NCBI GenBank assembly: GCA_024231855.1
Contig: JAAEQD010000013.1
Coordinates: 17,009 to 81,008 of the forward strand
DNA length: 64,000 bases
Direction: 5' to 3'
Source of the DNA: Candidatus Zixiibacteriota bacterium
GTDB lineage: Bacteria; Zixibacteria; MSB-5A5; UBA10806; 4484-95
Shown: positions 61,394 through 64,000 of the stretch, piece after piece
Layout of the letters: every line of letters begins with the position of its first letter
Position numbering within the stretch: position 1 is the first letter of the stretch
Made by a program: the position numbers and the translations under genes
Notes under the pieces: model-generated
The model's input: the letters and a program-made list of their open reading frames with translations, nothing else
What the model was told of the DNA's origin: nothing
Databases searched by the model: none

Positions 61394-63139
61394 TTAATTA
61401 TCTATAATGCTTATCGTAATTCCCCAGTTGATCGGATCATGAGGTCTGGGCGAATTCCAATCGTTGAACGAGTGTGATCCGTCAGTGATAAAATTAACCT
61501 CATAAGTTCCCGGGTCTAGGATGATGTTTTCATCATACTTGCGGTTTTTACGGGCACCGCCGGCGGGTTCGGTGTTACGCCAGGTCATCTCCCAAACCGA
61601 CCTGTTAGTGCGGTCGTCGACAATCCAGCCATAATCATACATCTCGTCGCGATCGCCTTCTCCAATCGAGTAGATATGGACACGCGTCTGCTTTGTTAGA
61701 GTGAATTTATCCCGCAACCGATCTCGATCACGAGCCTTAACCATTTTCACTAGAATATTTGAATCCTTGGTAATATCCGATTTAGATATCTTGGCGAAAT
61801 CGCCGGTGTTGAAATCCTTGTTGGGGTAAACCGCCAGGCCCCAGGCGCCAGGATCAAACGGCGGAGAATCATTCCAATCACGATAGGAATGGGAACCGTC
61901 AGTCATATAGTAAGCGATATATTCTCCCTTGGGCATTTTAACTTTATCATCGAATATCCGGTTTTTACGAGCGCCGCCGGCATGACCCGTATTTCTGTAA
62001 GTCATCTCCCAAACCGTTTCACCGGTTGCCGCATTCTGGATCCAGCCATAATCGACGAATTCCCTATCGCTGAATGAATACTCGCCAATGGCATAGATAT
62101 GCAAAGATGTCGCCTTTTTAAGCTTGAACGGCTGTTCCAGAAAATCGTCATCCCGGGCCCGAGTCAGGTTTATCAGGGGTTCGCCTTTACCGGCGGGTTC
62201 AAAAGTATGAAAGGCCGAACGATCGGAATTATTCACCGGCAGCAAAGTAATTCCCCAATTGAAAGGGTCATATGGTGGATTCGAATTGAAATCATCATAA
62301 GAATGGGAGTCATCGGTAACAAAATATAACAGATATTCGCCTTTCTCAAAGTCAACCTCGTCATCATGCATCCGATTCTTCCGGCCGCCGCCGGCCCAAT
62401 CGGTATTCCAGCGGGTGATCTCCCAGACTTTCTCGCGAGTATCGGCATTGACAATCCAGCCATAATCTACCGGGGTTTTATAATCACGGGGGAATTCAAA
62501 AACAGAATATATGCGAATACTCATATCTTTATCGAGTTTAAAACCGGTCTGAATGTATTCCTCATCGCCAAGTTTGGTAAAATGAAGGAGAGAACCAGGT
62601 AATTCGCCGGAAACATTGAACGTTTCAAAATCATTACTGGTGAGTTTATCGGATGACAACTTAACATAACATTCATCCAGATAATCCTCCAAATCGCGAT
62701 CATAATCATCACCGAAAATATCACCAAGGAACTCGAAAATATCACCCGTGCCGTGAATCGATATATTTGAAAACAGACTGCTGCCGGAATAAAGATAGAG
62801 TTCGTACTTACCAGGTTTAAAATCCCTGGTTGTCTCTTCTCTATATAATGCCCGGCTTCCCCGAACACGATCAGTATGCCTTTCCTTCATTACCCAGACT
62901 AACTCTCGAGTTTCGTGATCGATAATCCAGCTGTAAACACTGAAATCATCGCGATACCTGAGGCTGATTCCAACAGCGTCAATATCGATCTCACCGGCTT
63001 TTTTAACATCTATTCCAATCGCCAGAACTTCATCGAGATCAGGATTGTCAAGATTGACAAGCGTCTCGGAATGGAGATTAATACCGGCGATAATGATCAA
63101 TATCGAGGTCATAATAAGTCTAAACGAGGTCTTGGTCAT
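61394..63139 (-). CDS. Secreted protein with four GWI-type repeats
   Basis: 581 residues. Signal peptide (1-24), then a degenerate first repeat and three well-conserved repeats of about 125 residues (roughly 180-305, 310-440, 450-581). Each repeat has a hydrophobic strand (RIYSVFEF, HIYAIGEY, HIYSIGEG), then YGWIxxxxTxxxVWEMTxRNT, AGGARKNR, a KGEY-type strand, TDGSHSYxDWN and a PPxDPxxWGI end. The pattern suggests jelly-roll-like beta domains. The surface-exposed W, R and D are so constant that ligand binding is plausible. No enzyme family recognised. Own terminator; single gene. Confidence 0.7.
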   Translation of the reverse strand: MTKTSFRLIMTSILIIIAGINLHSETLVNLDNPDLDEVLAIGIDVKKAGEIDIDAVGISLRYRDDFSVYSWIIDHETRELVWVMKERHTDRVRGSRALYREETTRDFKPGKYELYLYSGSSLFSNISIHGTGDIFEFLGDIFGDDYDRDLEDYLDECYVKLSSDKLTSNDFETFNVSGELPGSLLHFTKLGDEEYIQTGFKLDKDMSIRIYSVFEFPRDYKTPVDYGWIVNADTREKVWEITRWNTDWAGGGRKNRMHDDEVDFEKGEYLLYFVTDDSHSYDDFNSNPPYDPFNWGITLLPVNNSDRSAFHTFEPAGKGEPLINLTRARDDDFLEQPFKLKKATSLHIYAIGEYSFSDREFVDYGWIQNAATGETVWEMTYRNTGHAGGARKNRIFDDKVKMPKGEYIAYYMTDGSHSYRDWNDSPPFDPGAWGLAVYPNKDFNTGDFAKISKSDITKDSNILVKMVKARDRDRLRDKFTLTKQTRVHIYSIGEGDRDEMYDYGWIVDDRTNRSVWEMTWRNTEPAGGARKNRKYDENIILDPGTYEVNFITDGSHSFNDWNSPRPHDPINWGITISIIDN

Positions 63140-63747
63140 TCTAAAGCCTCCTTGTTTGAGGTCGCAAATTCTTGTTTAATCTTATCTTAGGTACGATCTT
63201 CAGTTAAACATGTTTCGTTTTTTATTCAGACAATCGGATTATTGTATCTATTATTTTATATGTCAACTATTTGCTGAGATGTTAAGTAGGCAGAATTTTA
63301 CTTTAATATGAATCTTATAAGAATTTATTTTATTTGTTAGCCAAGCGCCCTTATAGGCCTTTTAAGTCTATATGGAATAGATATTTCCGTTCAGTTAACA
63401 TATTTATATACTTGACAGCCAGGCAATAATAGACCAAGCCTTAATATGTCATATAATATCTAATATAGACCGTTTATTCTGTATATATTCAGGTGCTTTT
63501 CTAAAAAAAATTATAGTAATGCGATCTGCAAAATCGCATTACTATATCCATGATTAGGAAGTATAAATATTAAGCCCCCCTGTTTAGACCAATAAGAGAT
63601 GGGATTTATCTCCCCCAATTATTTGTCAACCCACCTAAGCGGTGATTGACAAATCACATTATCTTTGCACGTGTTTACTATAGTATTATAAACTCAAGAT
63701 GTCAATACGACTAAAATCACCTGGTTTTACGTACAGTTGATTACGTA
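63140..63747. other. Intergenic region with two strong hairpins
   Basis: 608 bp with no convincing ORF. It contains the terminator at 63504-63546 and a hairpin TTTGTCAA...TTGACAAA with inner CACC/GGTG (63622-63653). The promoter of the GWI-repeat gene should be close to 63200. Confidence 0.5.
63504..63546 (-). terminator. Strong terminator downstream of the LuxR-type gene
   Basis: Perfect 14-bp stem TATAGTAATGCGAT (63512-63525) / ATCGCATTACTATA (63533-63546), 7-nt loop, followed on the minus strand by A and eight T-rich bases. Confidence 0.8.
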
Positions 63748-64000
63748 TTATAATTTCTTGAGAAAAGAAGTTAAATTTATACCTTTATTGGAGATAACTA
63801 ATTTCTTACGGATTCGTTCACGATGCTTATTCACAGTTAAGACAGAAATACTGAGGGTCTCGGCGATTTCTTTTGAGGTTGCTCCGTTTTTAATCATGCT
63901 GCAAATTTCGATTTCTCTTGGTGAAAGCTTATCATATGCTTCCAGAATCGTGATCGAATCATTTGACAATTCTTTGAGACTACTTCTTAATATATCTATA
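63748..64000 (-). CDS. LuxR-type HTH regulator, C-terminal part (cut by window edge)
   Basis: The frame is open from the stop at 63748 to the right edge (about 83 residues), so the TTG at 63969 need not be the start. It encodes a complete GerE/LuxR DNA-binding domain: LSPREIEICSMIKNGATSKE, then IAETLSISVLTVNKHRERIR and the ending NLTSFLKKL. The motif resembles C-termini of PAS-LuxR regulators in environmental genomes (KEIAETL...HRxxIRKKL). The sensor portion is beyond the window. Confidence 0.75.
   Translation of the reverse strand, partial: IDILRSSLKELSNDSITILEAYDKLSPREIEICSMIKNGATSKEIAETLSISVLTVNKHRERIRKKLVISNKGINLTSFLKKL

Overview
The window looks like chromosomal DNA from a Gram-negative bacterium of the Fibrobacteres-Chlorobi-Bacteroidetes (FCB) side of the tree, most likely a candidate phylum such as Zixibacteria. 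This is an inference. It rests on C-terminal type-IX-like/FlgD-like sorting tails (NYPNPFN motif) on two secreted proteins, paired dockerin-like repeats on four others, many Cys-lipidated TPR, NHL and beta-propeller proteins, outer-membrane barrels, heptose (LPS core) genes, and an otherwise ordinary anaerobe-style core metabolism. No rRNA, tRNA, IS element or CRISPR array was seen.

Layout. 1-520: 5' part of a PD-(D/E)XK-type nuclease gene cut by the left edge. 638-3487: pyrR-pyrB-pyrC operon (minus) with its own promoter and a terminator hairpin in the leader, arranged like a PyrR attenuator. 3515-5514: a secreted propeller protein with a sorting tail and a TPR lipoprotein. 5616-8361: ilvE-rpiB-glyA operon. 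8434-13541: accessory stretch with lipoproteins, an ECF-like sigma-factor operon whose first gene carries a frameshift, a response-regulator remnant and sparse coding. 13542-18628: PhzF-like protein, a lipoprotein with an apparently leaderless promoter, a B12-binding mutase domain plus acyl-CoA dehydrogenase, a radical SAM/SPASM protein and a DinB-like protein. 18841-26927: four consecutive secreted dockerin proteins. 27130-30383: 3-hydroxyacyl-CoA dehydrogenase and two acyl-CoA dehydrogenases (beta-oxidation or butyrate-type metabolism), complemented by a thiolase at 33985-35169.

30573-31958: AT-rich pair, a small membrane protein and a TPR/ricin-B-lectin protein. 32228-37319: cupin, zinc-ribbon and membrane proteins, thiolase, fibronectin-III lipoprotein and a fused double ABC ATPase. 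37385-43157: one tight operon accC-gcvH-gcvPA-DUF2007-Trx/TPR-gcvPB. 43621-43750: ten 13-bp tandem units. 43872-47083: alkaline-phosphatase-fold membrane enzyme, small YLDPGTGSY protein and methyltransferase. 47142-50641: TPR-pepQ-accB-pilT. 50823-53949: propeller lipoprotein and the two halves of heptose activation (rfaE2, rfaE1) separated by a cluster of intergenic hairpin repeats. 54040-56532: DUF3467, GH57 branching enzyme, DUF1232. 56591-59778: a lipoprotein/outer-membrane-barrel pair present twice in tandem. 59923-63139: two more secreted proteins. 63748-64000: 3' end of a LuxR-type regulator cut by the right edge.

The most unusual content is the secreted-protein repertoire. A recurring module starting WYG occurs five times in three proteins. 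Two of those proteins also carry dockerins, and the third carries a type-IX-like tail instead. The duplicated NHL-lipoprotein/OMP cassette and the GWI-repeat protein are further surface proteins without recognised function. No cohesin that I can recognise is encoded here, so the partner of the dockerins is open.
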